In this document: in pieces, positions 50,477-59,159 of the stretch
How positions within the stretch are numbered: position 1 is the first letter of the stretch
Layout of the letters: each line of letters opens with the position of its first letter
Origin: Arthrobacter sp. UNC362MFTsu5.1
Lineage (GTDB): Bacteria; Actinomycetota; Actinomycetes; Actinomycetales; Micrococcaceae
Reading direction: 5' to 3'
Length of the DNA: 64,000 bases
Assembly: GCF_000685965.1 (NCBI RefSeq)
Contig: NZ_JMLE01000020.1
Span: forward strand, 28,525-92,524
Notes under the pieces: generated by a model
The model's input: only the letters and a program-made list of their open reading frames with translations
Told to the model about the DNA's origin: nothing
Databases searched by the model: none
Position numbers and translations under genes: made by a program

Positions 50477-51595
50477 CTAGGGATTCGGCGGCCCGACGTG
50501 AGGGCCGTGTTCGGTGCCGAGGGCCAAAGCCAGCAAGGAGTTCCTGCTCCGTACCCCGCATGCCGCAAAAACCAGTTTGAACTGGTCCTGCACCGTGTAA
50601 GGGCTGATGCCCAGGGCTGCTGCCAACGCCGCAGTGTCCAGTCCGCCCGCGGCGAGCTCAAGAATGCTGCGCTGCCGCGGCGTCAGGCCAAAGCACCGGG
50701 CGAAGACGTCGAGCCTCTCCCCTGCCGGGCACTCCTGGATGGTCACAGCCAGCCTCGCTGCCGGATCTGTTCCGGCATCCAGGCGGAATGACCGCAGGAC
50801 AGCCCACCGGCCCAGGCCGATCGGGACCCTGGCGGACGCCGCGTGGGAGTCCACCCCGGCCTCGACGGCCAGGAGTTGGGCCGCCACGTTGTAGACCTCG
50901 GCCGGTATGGCCTCGTAGGGGCTGGGCCCCGGTTGCAACAGGCCAAGCCAGTCGCCGGCCGAGGCGCTTCGGCTTGTTACGGTCAGCTCGGTGTCCAGTG
51001 TGAGCACCGCTTGTTGGGGCAGCCCGAACGTCGGCGGCGGGTCGCGGCGTGTTTGGGCATCCCGCCTCATCTGCGCTGCCCTGCTTCGCCGCAGGCCCGC
51101 CGCGATGACGGGCGCGGCCGCTGCCAGGTGCATCGTTTCGCGTTCGGTGAATGGTCCGTCGTCGGCCGTCCGCCACAGGTCGAGCCAGCCCCAGCAGCCG
51201 TGGCCGTCGGCGAACACGGTGGACAGGACGTCCGCTACGCCGTACCGGCGGAGGACACCGTTCCACAGCGGGCTTCGCACCGGGTCTCCCCCGGTTGCCG
51301 TTCGCAGCGTCACTGCAGCCCGGCCGCCCGCTAGCAGCGACGTCCAGCGGCCCGGTGCCGTTATGTACTTCAGCCTGATCAGGGCGGGCAGTTCCTGCGG
51401 GCAGGGAATGCGCGCCATCGGTGAGATGCCGGTGCAGGACCCGGGGTCGGTCAGGGGCCATGCAAACCACCTGAACGGAACGATGCTGCCCAGCTCGGCC
51501 AAGAGCGCTGCCCGCAAGCCGTGGTCCTCCAAGGACTCACGGCAGAGCCCACCGATTCTGTCCAGGCTCCGGCTCACCGCCCAATTCGTGGTCAT
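50477..51595 (-). CDS. LuxR-type transcriptional regulator
   Basis: 372 aa. The C-terminal HTH (FGLTPRQRSILELAAGGLDTAALAAALGISPYTVQDQFKLVFAACGVRSR, about 300-350) is LuxR/GerE type. The N-terminal 280 residues look like a GAF/PAS-like sensor by place but have no clear motif. Ligand and targets unknown. It is divergent from the gene at 51712 and convergent with moaD, and may control the small gene. Confidence 0.85.
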   Translation of the reverse strand: MTTNWAVSRSLDRIGGLCRESLEDHGLRAALLAELGSIVPFRWFAWPLTDPGSCTGISPMARIPCPQELPALIRLKYITAPGRWTSLLAGGRAAVTLRTATGGDPVRSPLWNGVLRRYGVADVLSTVFADGHGCWGWLDLWRTADDGPFTERETMHLAAAAPVIAAGLRRSRAAQMRRDAQTRRDPPPTFGLPQQAVLTLDTELTVTSRSASAGDWLGLLQPGPSPYEAIPAEVYNVAAQLLAVEAGVDSHAASARVPIGLGRWAVLRSFRLDAGTDPAARLAVTIQECPAGERLDVFARCFGLTPRQRSILELAAGGLDTAALAAALGISPYTVQDQFKLVFAACGVRSRNSLLALALGTEHGPHVGPPNP

Positions 51596-51711
51596 GGAAA
51601 CAGTATGGCCCGCGGACCCGCCCAGAATTCTGGGATACCGCGCTCCGACCGGCCGGGCCTAGCGTGAAGCATCCCTAACCACGGGACAGCCAACCGGAAG
51701 GAGAGTCTGTG

Positions 51712-51993
51712 ATGTACACCCTGCAGATAGAGCACGGAATCAAGGATTTTGGCCTGTGGAAGACGGCTTTCGACCGGGATCCGGTAAACCGCGCGGCTTC
51801 GGGCGTGACCGCGCACCGGATCAGCCGGCCGGTAGACGATCCACACTACGTAGTGGTTGAGCTTGATCTGGGGACCCGGGAGCAGGCCGAGGCCCTGCTG
51901 GCCAGCCTTCAGCAAAAGGTGTGGAATTCCCCCGCGGCCGCCCTTGCCCTCCAAGGTGCTCCGAAAACCCGCATCCTGGAGTCAGCAGGCTGA
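51712..51993 (+). CDS. Small protein, ABM-like (dimeric ferredoxin-fold) candidate
   Basis: 93 aa: MYTLQIEHGIKDFGLWKTAFDRDPVNRAASGVTAHRISRPVDDPHYVVVELDLGTREQAEALLASLQQKVWNS. The pattern of an N-terminal strand, D-x-W helix and VVVELDL strand resembles ABM-type ferredoxin-like proteins. No function can be fixed. AAGGAGAG at 51698-51705 supports ATG 51712. It is divergent from the LuxR gene. Confidence 0.7.
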   Translation: MYTLQIEHGIKDFGLWKTAFDRDPVNRAASGVTAHRISRPVDDPHYVVVELDLGTREQAEALLASLQQKVWNSPAAALALQGAPKTRILESAG

Positions 51994-52009
51994 GGCTACC
52001 GGAGGGGCC

Positions 52010-52471
52010 TCAAGTGCGGCGGCAGACGGAGGTCATGAAAGGAGTGAAGGCCGCGGCTTCCGCAAGGCGGACTTCGGAAGTGTGCGTCAGCACGCCGTCG
52101 TCCACCCGGAAGGTGTGCCGGGACGTGTCCCGTCCGTTGCGGCGCTCCACGGTGAGTACTCCGTTGTGCAGGCTGCAGCGCGTCGGGGCTTCCCGCGGCA
52201 GTCCCACGCTGTCCACGTGGTACCAGACAGTATCCGGGTGGTCGGCGTCCATGGTGAACATGCCATGCCGCTCGAAACGGATCCCGTCATTTTCCGTGTG
52301 GCGGTAGCTTTGCAGCACCGCATACCCGCCGGCAGCCGTGGCGAAGGTCAATTCAGCAGCTGCTGTCCGTGCAGGCCTTCGTTGCGTCGCCTCGATGCGT
52401 GTGGTCCCGGTCCAATGCCCGAGGAAAGCGTGCAGCTCTTGCTGTGCAGTCCCCGGGTGCAGGCGGTCCAT
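52010..52471 (-). CDS. DUF1579-like small beta-barrel protein
   Basis: 153 aa: LHAFLGHWTGTTRIEA, then YAVLQSYRHTENDGIRFERHGMFTMDADHPDTVWYHVDSVG and GVLTVERRNGRDTSRHTFRVDDGVLTHTSEV. The lead FLGxWxGxxxI and repeated strands fit DUF1579-like (lipocalin/nitrobindin-like) proteins. Function unknown. It is convergent with the gene at 51712, 16 bases apart. Confidence 0.65.
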   Translation of the reverse strand: MDRLHPGTAQQELHAFLGHWTGTTRIEATQRRPARTAAAELTFATAAGGYAVLQSYRHTENDGIRFERHGMFTMDADHPDTVWYHVDSVGLPREAPTRCSLHNGVLTVERRNGRDTSRHTFRVDDGVLTHTSEVRLAEAAAFTPFMTSVCRRT

Positions 52472-52542
52472 AGTTCCTCCAGTGTGGCCCCGGCTTCATC
52501 ATCACGCCCGCGCGTGGACTTGTCCAGTTTCAGGGGCCCGGC

Positions 52543-53886
52543 CTAGAGGCCGAAGGTTTCGCCTTCTTCGAACGGACCCACGACCGTTACCGTCCGGGGC
52601 GCTGCAGCCAGTTCCCGCGCCAGCTCGCGCACCTGTTCCACGGTGACGCTCTTGATCTGCCGGAGCGTCTCCTCGATGTCCTGGTATTCGCCGGACACGA
52701 GCTCGGCCCGTCCCAGCCTGGACATCCGCGATCCGGTGTCCTCGAGCGCCAGGACGATCCCGCCGCAGAGCTGGCCCACGGCCTTCTTGAGTTCGTCGTC
52801 GGAAATGCCGTGCTCTGCCAGCTTGTCCAGTTCGGCGCCCAGGAGCTCAATCACCTGGCGGACCTTCGACGGTGTGCACCCCGCATACATGCCGAAGTAG
52901 CCGGCATCGGCGTAAGACGATGCAAAGGAGTATGTGGAATACACCAGGCCGCGCTTCTCGCGAACCTCCTGGAACAGCCGGGAGGACATGCCGCCGCCCA
53001 GCACCGCATTGAGCACGCTCATGACATAGCGGCGGCCGTCCGTGGCAACGATCGTGGGGCACCCCATGATGATGTTCGCCTGCTCAACGGGCCGCTTCAC
53101 CACATGGAGTCCGGCCGTGCCGGTAATTTCGGCCCGATCGGTGGAGCGCCTTTCTACGGGAGCGGCACCGGGCTCCAGCGCCCAGCCCGCCTGCTGGAGC
53201 GCTTCCACCACAAGTCCGCAGACGACGTCGTGGTCCAGTCCGCCGGCGGCGGTGATGACCAGCTCGTCCGGACGGTAGTAGCGGCGGTAGTGGTCCCAGA
53301 CGGAATCGCGGGCAACGGCCCGGATGGCTTCCGGGGTCCCGCCAATCGGGCGTCCCAGCGGGTGGGTTCCCAACACCGCCGCGACGAAATGCTCGTGGGC
53401 GACGTCCGTGGGGTCGTCGCTGTCCATTGCGATTTCCTCAAGGATGACGTCCCGCTCCTGCTCCATCTCCTGCGGATCCAGGACAGCGCCGGTGATCATG
53501 TCCGCGATGACGTCGATGGCCATCGGCAGGTCAGTGTCCAGGACCCGGGCGAAGTAGCACGTGCTTTCCTTCGCCGTAGCGGCGTTGGACTCCCCGCCCA
53601 CCTCGTCGAAGGCGGAGGCGATTTCCAGGGCGGTGCGCCGCCGGGTGCCCTTGAACAGCAGGTGCTCCAGGAAGTGGGTGGAACCGTGCTGGCCGTGGGC
53701 TTCGTCCCGCGAACCCACGCCCACCCAGAAACCGATGGTCGCGGAGCGCTGGCCGGGCATTGCCTCCGTCAGTACACGCACACCGCCGGGGAGCACGGAC
53801 CGGCGAACAACGGACCCGCCGTCGGCTCCGTGGATCAGGGTGTCTCCGGGATGGTTCTGCACCAGCGGCAGGGGTACGACAGTCAT
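52543..53886 (-). CDS. M16 family zinc peptidase (PepR-like)
   Basis: 447 aa. The inverted zinc motif HxxEH is in GSTHFLEHLLFKGTRRRTALEIASAFDEVGGESNA, and the distal Glu is in RDVILEEIAMDSDD. The C-terminal inactive-like domain (VVKRPVEQANIIMGCPTI) completes one M16B unit. It cleaves peptides in the cytoplasm. The gene follows pnp in the same direction, as gpsI-pepR does in other actinobacteria. ATG 53886 with AAAGG upstream is favoured over the adjacent TTG. Confidence 0.92.
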   Translation of the reverse strand: MTVVPLPLVQNHPGDTLIHGADGGSVVRRSVLPGGVRVLTEAMPGQRSATIGFWVGVGSRDEAHGQHGSTHFLEHLLFKGTRRRTALEIASAFDEVGGESNAATAKESTCYFARVLDTDLPMAIDVIADMITGAVLDPQEMEQERDVILEEIAMDSDDPTDVAHEHFVAAVLGTHPLGRPIGGTPEAIRAVARDSVWDHYRRYYRPDELVITAAGGLDHDVVCGLVVEALQQAGWALEPGAAPVERRSTDRAEITGTAGLHVVKRPVEQANIIMGCPTIVATDGRRYVMSVLNAVLGGGMSSRLFQEVREKRGLVYSTYSFASSYADAGYFGMYAGCTPSKVRQVIELLGAELDKLAEHGISDDELKKAVGQLCGGIVLALEDTGSRMSRLGRAELVSGEYQDIEETLRQIKSVTVEQVRELARELAAAPRTVTVVGPFEEGETFGL

Positions 53887-54011
53887 CAAGGCCTTTCAGG
53901 AAAACGGTGCCAAATCTGCCTGCCATCGTACCAGCGGACCACTCGCCCGGAACCTCATGGAGGGGCGCGGTGCGGACGGGCCCGGTTTTACGAGGCGGCG
54001 CGGCTTAACGG

Positions 54012-54046
54012 CGGCGGGGCCGGTGGATGATCCACCGGCCCCGCCG
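54012..54046 (-). terminator. Hairpin terminator after pnp
   Basis: A 16-bp perfect stem (54012-54027 with 54031-54046) over a TGA loop. It lies between the pnp stop and the M16 start, so it would reduce read-through. No U-tract follows, so partial stopping or 3'-end protection is also possible. Confidence 0.65.
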
Positions 54047-54076
54047 TCGTGCTTGGACTACGAAGTGCGTTGCAGA

Positions 54077-56317
54077 CTACTCTGCGGCTGCCTCGACGGT
54101 CTCAGCGCTTTCAGCGCCTTCTTCCTCGGCGATAACCGGGGACAGGGACAGCTTTCCGCGGTCGTCGATCTTGGTGATTTCGACCTGGATCTTCTGGCCC
54201 ACGGAGACGACGTCCTCGACGTTGTCCACGCGCTTGCCCCCGGCGATCTTGCGCAGCTCGGAGATGTGCAGCAGGCCGTCCTTGCCCGGGGTGAGGGAAA
54301 TGAAGGCACCGAAGGTGGTGGTCTTGACGACCGTGCCCAGGTAGCGCTCGCCGATTTCCGGAACCTGCGGGTTGGCGATGGCGTTGATCGCGGAGCGTGC
54401 GGCGTCGGCGGACGGGCCGTTGGTGGCGCCGATGTACACGGTGCCGTCGTCCTCGATGGAGATGTCCGCGCCGGTGTCTTCCTGGATCTGGTTGATCATC
54501 TTGCCCTTGGGCCCAATGACCTCGCCGATCTTGTCCACGGGGATCTTGACCGCGATGACACGCGGAGCGAACTCGGAGAGCTCGTCCGGGGTGTCGATCG
54601 CGGAGTTGATGACCTCGAGGATGTGCAGGCGGGCTTCGCGTGCCTGCTTCAGGGCGGCGGCCAGAACGGAGGCCGGGATGCCGTCGAGCTTCGTGTCCAG
54701 CTGGATGGCCGTGACGAATTCGGAGGTACCGGCAACCTTGAAGTCCATGTCACCGAAAGCATCTTCGGCGCCCAGGATGTCCGTGAGTGCTGCGTAACGG
54801 GTCTGGCCGTCAACCTGGTCGGAAACCAGGCCCATGGCGATGCCGGCAACGGCAGCCTTCAGCGGCACACCGGCGTTGAGCATCGACAGCGTGGAGGCGC
54901 AGACGGAACCCATCGACGTCGAACCGTTGGAGCTGAGGGCTTCAGACACCTGGCGGATGGCGTAGGGGAATTCCTCGCGGGACGGCAGCACGGGCACGAG
55001 CGCGCGCTCGGCCAGGGCGCCGTGACCGATTTCGCGGCGCTTGGGCGAGCCCACGCGGCCGGTCTCACCGGTGGAGTACGGCGGGAAGTTGTAGTTGTGC
55101 ATGTAGCGCTTGCGCGTTACCGGCGACAGCGAGTCGATCTGCTGTTCCATCTTCAGCATGTTCAGCGTGGTGACACCCATGATCTGGGTTTCGCCGCGCT
55201 CGAAGATAGCCGAACCGTGAACGCGGGGCAGAACCTCGACCTCGGCGGTGAGCTGGCGGATGTCCGTCAGGCCGCGGCCGTCGATGCGGATCTGGTCCTT
55301 CAGGATGCGCTGGCGCACAACCTGCTTGGTCACCGAGCGGAACGCTGCGGACAGTTCCTTCTCGCGTCCCTCGAACTGGCCGGCGAGCGAAGAGGTGACT
55401 TCGTCCTTGAGCTCGTCCGAAGCGGTGTCGCGCTCCTGCTTGTCAGCGATCTGGAAGACAGCAGCAAGCTTCTCAGCAGCGGCAGCCTCAACAGCGGCGT
55501 AGACGTCGTCCTCGTAGTCGAGGAAGACCGGGAATTCGACGGTCGGCTTGGCGGCGCGGGCAGCCAGGTCGGCTTGGGCGTCGCAGAGTGCCTTGATGAA
55601 CGGCTTGGCAGCCTCGAGGCCCTCGGAAACAACCTCTTCGGTGGGAGCGGTGGCGCCCTGTTCCTTGATGAGGTTCCAGGAGTTGTCGGTCGCTTCGGCT
55701 TCAACCATCATGATGGCGACGTCGTCACCGGCAATGCGGCCGGCTACAACCATGTTGAATACGGAGTTCTCGAGCTGCGAGTGCTTCGGGAACGCAACCC
55801 ACTGCGAGCCCTGCTCGTCAGCCACGAGGGCAACGCGGACGCCGCCGATCGGGCCGGAGAACGGCAGGCCGGAGAGCTGGGTGGACATGGACGAGGCGTT
55901 GATGGCCACGACGTCGTAGAGCTCGTCCGGGTTGATCGCCAGGACGGTGACGACGATCTGGACCTCGTTGCGCAGGCCCTTGATGAAGGCCGGACGCAGC
56001 GGGCGGTCCATGAGGCGGCAAGCCAGGATGGCTTCGGTGGACGGGCGGCCTTCGCGGCGGAAGAACGAACCCGGGATGCGGCCGGCGGCGTACATACGCT
56101 CTTCGACGTCAACGGTCAGCGGGAAGAAGTCGAAACCTTCACGCGGGTGCTTGCCGGCGGTGGTTGCGGACAGCAGCGCGGTGTCTTCGTCGATGTACAC
56201 CATGGCTGCGCCGGCTGCCTGCTTGGCAAGACGGCCGGTTTCGAAGCGGATTACACGCTTGCCAAAGCGGCCATTGTCAATGACGGCTTCTGAGAACTGG
56301 ATTTCGGGACCCTCCAA
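54077..56317 (-). CDS. pnp: Polynucleotide phosphorylase
   Basis: 746 aa. Order: RNase PH-like domain 1 (MEGPEIQFSEAVIDNGRFGKRVIRFETGRLAKQAAGAAMVYI), helical domain, RNase PH domain 2 (LPRVHGSAIFERGETQIMGVTTL, SNGSTSMGSVCAS), KH (IPVDKIGEVIGPKGKMINQIQEDTGADISIEDDGTV) and S1 (GERYLGTVVKTTTFGAFISLTPGKDGLLHISEL). It is a 3'-5' phosphorolytic exonuclease. TTG 56317 is the start: GGAGG lies 8 bases upstream, while the in-frame GTG at 56326 overlaps that site. An Ala/Glu-rich tail ends it. Confidence 0.97.
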   Translation of the reverse strand: MEGPEIQFSEAVIDNGRFGKRVIRFETGRLAKQAAGAAMVYIDEDTALLSATTAGKHPREGFDFFPLTVDVEERMYAAGRIPGSFFRREGRPSTEAILACRLMDRPLRPAFIKGLRNEVQIVVTVLAINPDELYDVVAINASSMSTQLSGLPFSGPIGGVRVALVADEQGSQWVAFPKHSQLENSVFNMVVAGRIAGDDVAIMMVEAEATDNSWNLIKEQGATAPTEEVVSEGLEAAKPFIKALCDAQADLAARAAKPTVEFPVFLDYEDDVYAAVEAAAAEKLAAVFQIADKQERDTASDELKDEVTSSLAGQFEGREKELSAAFRSVTKQVVRQRILKDQIRIDGRGLTDIRQLTAEVEVLPRVHGSAIFERGETQIMGVTTLNMLKMEQQIDSLSPVTRKRYMHNYNFPPYSTGETGRVGSPKRREIGHGALAERALVPVLPSREEFPYAIRQVSEALSSNGSTSMGSVCASTLSMLNAGVPLKAAVAGIAMGLVSDQVDGQTRYAALTDILGAEDAFGDMDFKVAGTSEFVTAIQLDTKLDGIPASVLAAALKQAREARLHILEVINSAIDTPDELSEFAPRVIAVKIPVDKIGEVIGPKGKMINQIQEDTGADISIEDDGTVYIGATNGPSADAARSAINAIANPQVPEIGERYLGTVVKTTTFGAFISLTPGKDGLLHISELRKIAGGKRVDNVEDVVSVGQKIQVEITKIDDRGKLSLSPVIAEEEGAESAETVEAAAE

Positions 56318-56494
56318 GAGAGTCACCTCCGTTTCTTGGTTAACGGAAGTCCAGCCGCATCAACCCAGTCCAGCATCTGTCTACTGGCCTGCACTGCACC
56401 CGGTCATCGATCGAGACCCACGGGCCGGGCTTCACTCTTCGAAGCCGTTCCCGGGAATCACTACCGAGGACCGCGAATGCGTGATGCGGTTGAT

Positions 56495-56551
56495 CCTCCT
56501 GTTTAGTTTTTGTACTGCAGGAGGCGGCCCGTCCGGGTGGGATGGGCCGCC
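56495..56551 (-). promoter_or_regulatory. Two inverted repeats between rpsO and pnp
   Basis: GGCGGCCC (56523-56530) pairs with GGGCCGCC (56544-56551). Next to it CCTCCTG (56495-56501) pairs with CAGGAGG (56518-56524). The first is placed as the rpsO terminator or an attenuator of pnp; the second overlaps its base by two bases. In other bacteria the pnp leader is a site of autoregulation. The rest of 56318-56563 shows nothing clear. Confidence 0.5.
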
Positions 56552-56563
56552 CCTTGGAGCTGA

Positions 56564-56833
56564 CTAGCGGCGCAGGCCGAGGCGCTCGATGAGCGCACGG
56601 TAGCGTGCAATGTCAGTGTTCTTGAGGTAGGTGAGCATACGCTTGCGACGGCCAACCATGGCCAGCAGACCGCGCTGGGTGTGGAAGTCGTGCTTGTGCT
56701 CCTTCATGTGCTCAGTGAGATCCTTGATCCGCTGAGTCAGGACTGCAACCTGGACCTCCGGTGAACCGGTGTCGCCTTCGGACGTTGCGAAATCCTTGAT
56801 GATGGACTGCTTTACAGCGGCGTCAAGTGCCAC
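56564..56833 (-). CDS. rpsO: 30S ribosomal protein S15
   Basis: 89 aa: MALDAAVKQSIIKDFATSEGDTGSPEVQVAVLTQRIKDLTEHMKEHKHDFHTQRGLLAMVGRRKRMLTYLKNTDIARYRALIERLGLRR. Full-length S15, which binds the 16S rRNA central domain. It precedes pnp, the usual order. kynU lies about 200 bases upstream. Confidence 0.99.
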   Translation of the reverse strand: MALDAAVKQSIIKDFATSEGDTGSPEVQVAVLTQRIKDLTEHMKEHKHDFHTQRGLLAMVGRRKRMLTYLKNTDIARYRALIERLGLRR

Positions 56834-57034
56834 AATAACTCCTAGAGATGTGCCGTGAGGCCCGAATCAGTAATTCACTGCCGGGTGTGCCTGCGCGGAA
56901 ATCCCCGCAAATTCGGGGATTCCATTACATGACAAGAGCCAGCCGCCACGGACTGCAGCCGGATCCAACGTTTAGTTTACCGGCCCGGCCGCAATCTTGT
57001 CGAAACCTGCCCCGCGGCCGCCTACGGCGGCCCC

Positions 57035-58279
57035 TTACGCGCGCGCCAGCAGATCGCGGATCGCGGCAACGCCGCGGTAGACCTCCGTGAAGGATGTACT
57101 CAGCGGCGACAGCCCGATGCGGATGCCTTGCGGAGCGCGGAAGTCCGGGATGACGTCCTGGGCCCAGAGCTCTGCTGTCATTTGGCGGAAGTCCGGGTGG
57201 TCCACAGTGATGTGGCTCCCCCGCTGCTCCGCCTCCCGCGGCGTGGCCAGCTGCACGCCGGCAGGAGCCAGCCACGCATCATGGAGTTCGAGGGCATACG
57301 CCGTCAGCTTCCGGGACTTTTCCCGCAACGCGGACATGCCGGCCTCTTCGATCAGGTCCAGGGTGCCGCGCATGGCGATCATGCCGAAAATTGCCGGCGT
57401 TCCGCTGAGGAATCCGCGGATCCCCGGAGCCGGCTCATAGCCGGCGGCCATTTCGAAGGCATCCTTGCGGCCCATCCATCCCCAGATCGGCTGGCTCAAC
57501 CCGGGCAGGTGGCGGGCGTTAATGTACGCGAAGGCCGGGGAGCCCGGCCCGCCGTTGAGGTACTTGTACGTGCAGCCGGCGGCGAAGTCGACGCCGGCGG
57601 CGTCGAGCTCGATCTCCACCGACCCCGCCGAATGGCACAGGTCCCACACCACCAGCGCGCCGGCGTCGTGCACTGCAGCGGTGATGGCCGGCAGGTCGGC
57701 GAGGTAGCCGGAGCGGTAGGCGATCTGGCTCAGGACCACGACGGCGGTGGACGGCCCTGTTGCCTCCCGCACCTGGTCTACGCTTACGCCGGCGGCGGGA
57801 TCGGCGTCGATCCAACGCAGCGTCAGTCCTTCTTCGCGGGCGATGCCTTCCAGGAGGTAGCGGTCCGTCGGAAAGTTGTCCGTGTCCAGCACGATTTCGG
57901 TCCTGGCGGGGTCCTTGACGGCGGCGAGGGCTGCGCGGACCAGCTTGTAGAGGACAACGGTGGTGGAGTCGGCGATGATGGTCTGCCCGGGAGCCGCGCC
58001 AAGCACCGCCCGGCCAAGCTGGTCGCCGATGGCTTCCGGCAGGGCGAGCCATTCCTCGTCCCAGCCGCGGATCAGCCGGCCGCCCCAGTTCTCCTGGATA
58101 AAGGCGCTGATGTCCGTGACGGTCCGCTTGAGCGGGCGGCCCAGTGAGTTTCCGTCCAGGTAGGACAGGTCAGTGTCGGTTCCGACGAAGTGGTCGCGGT
58201 AGCCGGCCAGCGGGTCCGCGGCATCAAGCTCGACGGCGCGCTGCAGCAGGGCGTCCTGGGTCCCGTGAACCGTGCTCAT
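57035..58279 (-). CDS. kynU: Kynureninase
   Basis: 414 aa PLP enzyme. YLDGNSLGRPLKRTV, VVVLSQIAYRSGYLADL, VVWDLCHSAGSVEIELDAAGVDFAAGCTYKYLNGGPGSPAF (with the PLP lysine in TYKYLNGGPG) are kynureninase marks. It cleaves kynurenine to anthranilate and alanine. ATG 58279 overlaps the kynA stop as ATGA; the in-frame extension upstream lies inside kynA. Confidence 0.95.
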   Translation of the reverse strand: MSTVHGTQDALLQRAVELDAADPLAGYRDHFVGTDTDLSYLDGNSLGRPLKRTVTDISAFIQENWGGRLIRGWDEEWLALPEAIGDQLGRAVLGAAPGQTIIADSTTVVLYKLVRAALAAVKDPARTEIVLDTDNFPTDRYLLEGIAREEGLTLRWIDADPAAGVSVDQVREATGPSTAVVVLSQIAYRSGYLADLPAITAAVHDAGALVVWDLCHSAGSVEIELDAAGVDFAAGCTYKYLNGGPGSPAFAYINARHLPGLSQPIWGWMGRKDAFEMAAGYEPAPGIRGFLSGTPAIFGMIAMRGTLDLIEEAGMSALREKSRKLTAYALELHDAWLAPAGVQLATPREAEQRGSHITVDHPDFRQMTAELWAQDVIPDFRAPQGIRIGLSPLSTSFTEVYRGVAAIRDLLARA

Positions 58280-59130
58280 TGGCCGATCTCCGTCCGGACG
58301 GCGAAAAGTTCTGGGAAGAAGGTCAGTTCCAGGGCCTTCTGCAGGAACGCGGCGCCGCTGGAGCCGCCGGTGCCCGACTTCATGCCGATGGTCCGTTGCA
58401 CCGTCCGCAAATGCCGGAACCGCCACAGCTGGAAGTTGTCTTCCAGGTCCACGAGTTCCTCGCATGCCTCGTAGGCGCCCCAGTTGTCCGCCGCGTTTTC
58501 GTAGATGTGCTTGAACACGGGGACGAGTTCGGGGCAGAATTCGTGGGCTTTGGTGACGTCGCGTTCCAGCAGGGATGCAGGAATGGCGAAGCCCTGGCGG
58601 TTGAGGTACGCCAGGAATTCGTCGTAGATGCTGGGCGCTTCAAGGACGTGGCGCAGCTGCTCGTGGGCCTCGGGATCGGATTCGAACACGGGAAGCATCT
58701 TGCGGTTTTTGTTGCCGAGGACGAACTCCACCGCCCGGTACTGGCTGGACTGGAATCCGGAGGAGTTGCCCAGGAAACCGCGGAACTGCGAATACTCGGT
58801 GGGCGTCAGCGTGGCCAGCACGGACCATTGCTCAGTCAGGGTCTTCTGGATGTGCTTGACGCGCGCAATCGCCTTCAGGGCGGAGCCGAGGTCGTCGCTG
58901 CGGAGCCAGGCCGCGGCGCTGCGCAGCTCGTGAAGGACCAGCTTCAGCCACAGTTCGGTGGTCTGGTGCTGGATGATGAAGAGCAGTTCGTCGTGGTGCT
59001 CCGGATCGCTGACCGGCTGCTGCGCACTGAGCAGTGTGGGAAGCTGCAAGTACGACGCGTAGCTCATCCGTGAACTGAAATCCCGGACGATGTCCTTTTC
59101 CAGTTTCCTCGTGTTCTTCTCAACGGACAC
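58276..59130 (-). CDS. kynA: Tryptophan 2,3-dioxygenase
   Basis: 284 aa haem enzyme: MSYASYLQLPTLLSAQQPVSDPEHHDELLFIIQHQTTELWLKLVLHEL, FRGFLGNSSGFQSSQYRAVEFVLGNK, and DLEDNFQLWRFRHLRTVQRTIGMKSGTGGSSGAAFL with the haem His in WRFRHL. It opens tryptophan to N-formylkynurenine. GTG start. It follows ribF by 29 bases. No formamidase gene (kynB) is seen in this window. Confidence 0.95.
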   Translation of the reverse strand: MSVEKNTRKLEKDIVRDFSSRMSYASYLQLPTLLSAQQPVSDPEHHDELLFIIQHQTTELWLKLVLHELRSAAAWLRSDDLGSALKAIARVKHIQKTLTEQWSVLATLTPTEYSQFRGFLGNSSGFQSSQYRAVEFVLGNKNRKMLPVFESDPEAHEQLRHVLEAPSIYDEFLAYLNRQGFAIPASLLERDVTKAHEFCPELVPVFKHIYENAADNWGAYEACEELVDLEDNFQLWRFRHLRTVQRTIGMKSGTGGSSGAAFLQKALELTFFPELFAVRTEIGQ

Positions 59131-59159
59131 AGCGGTGCCTTCCTTGCCAGTGACTGGGG

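Noticed and set aside
53561..56293. Long open frame opposite pnp
   Set aside because: Antisense shadow of a clear PNPase gene with low-complexity translation.
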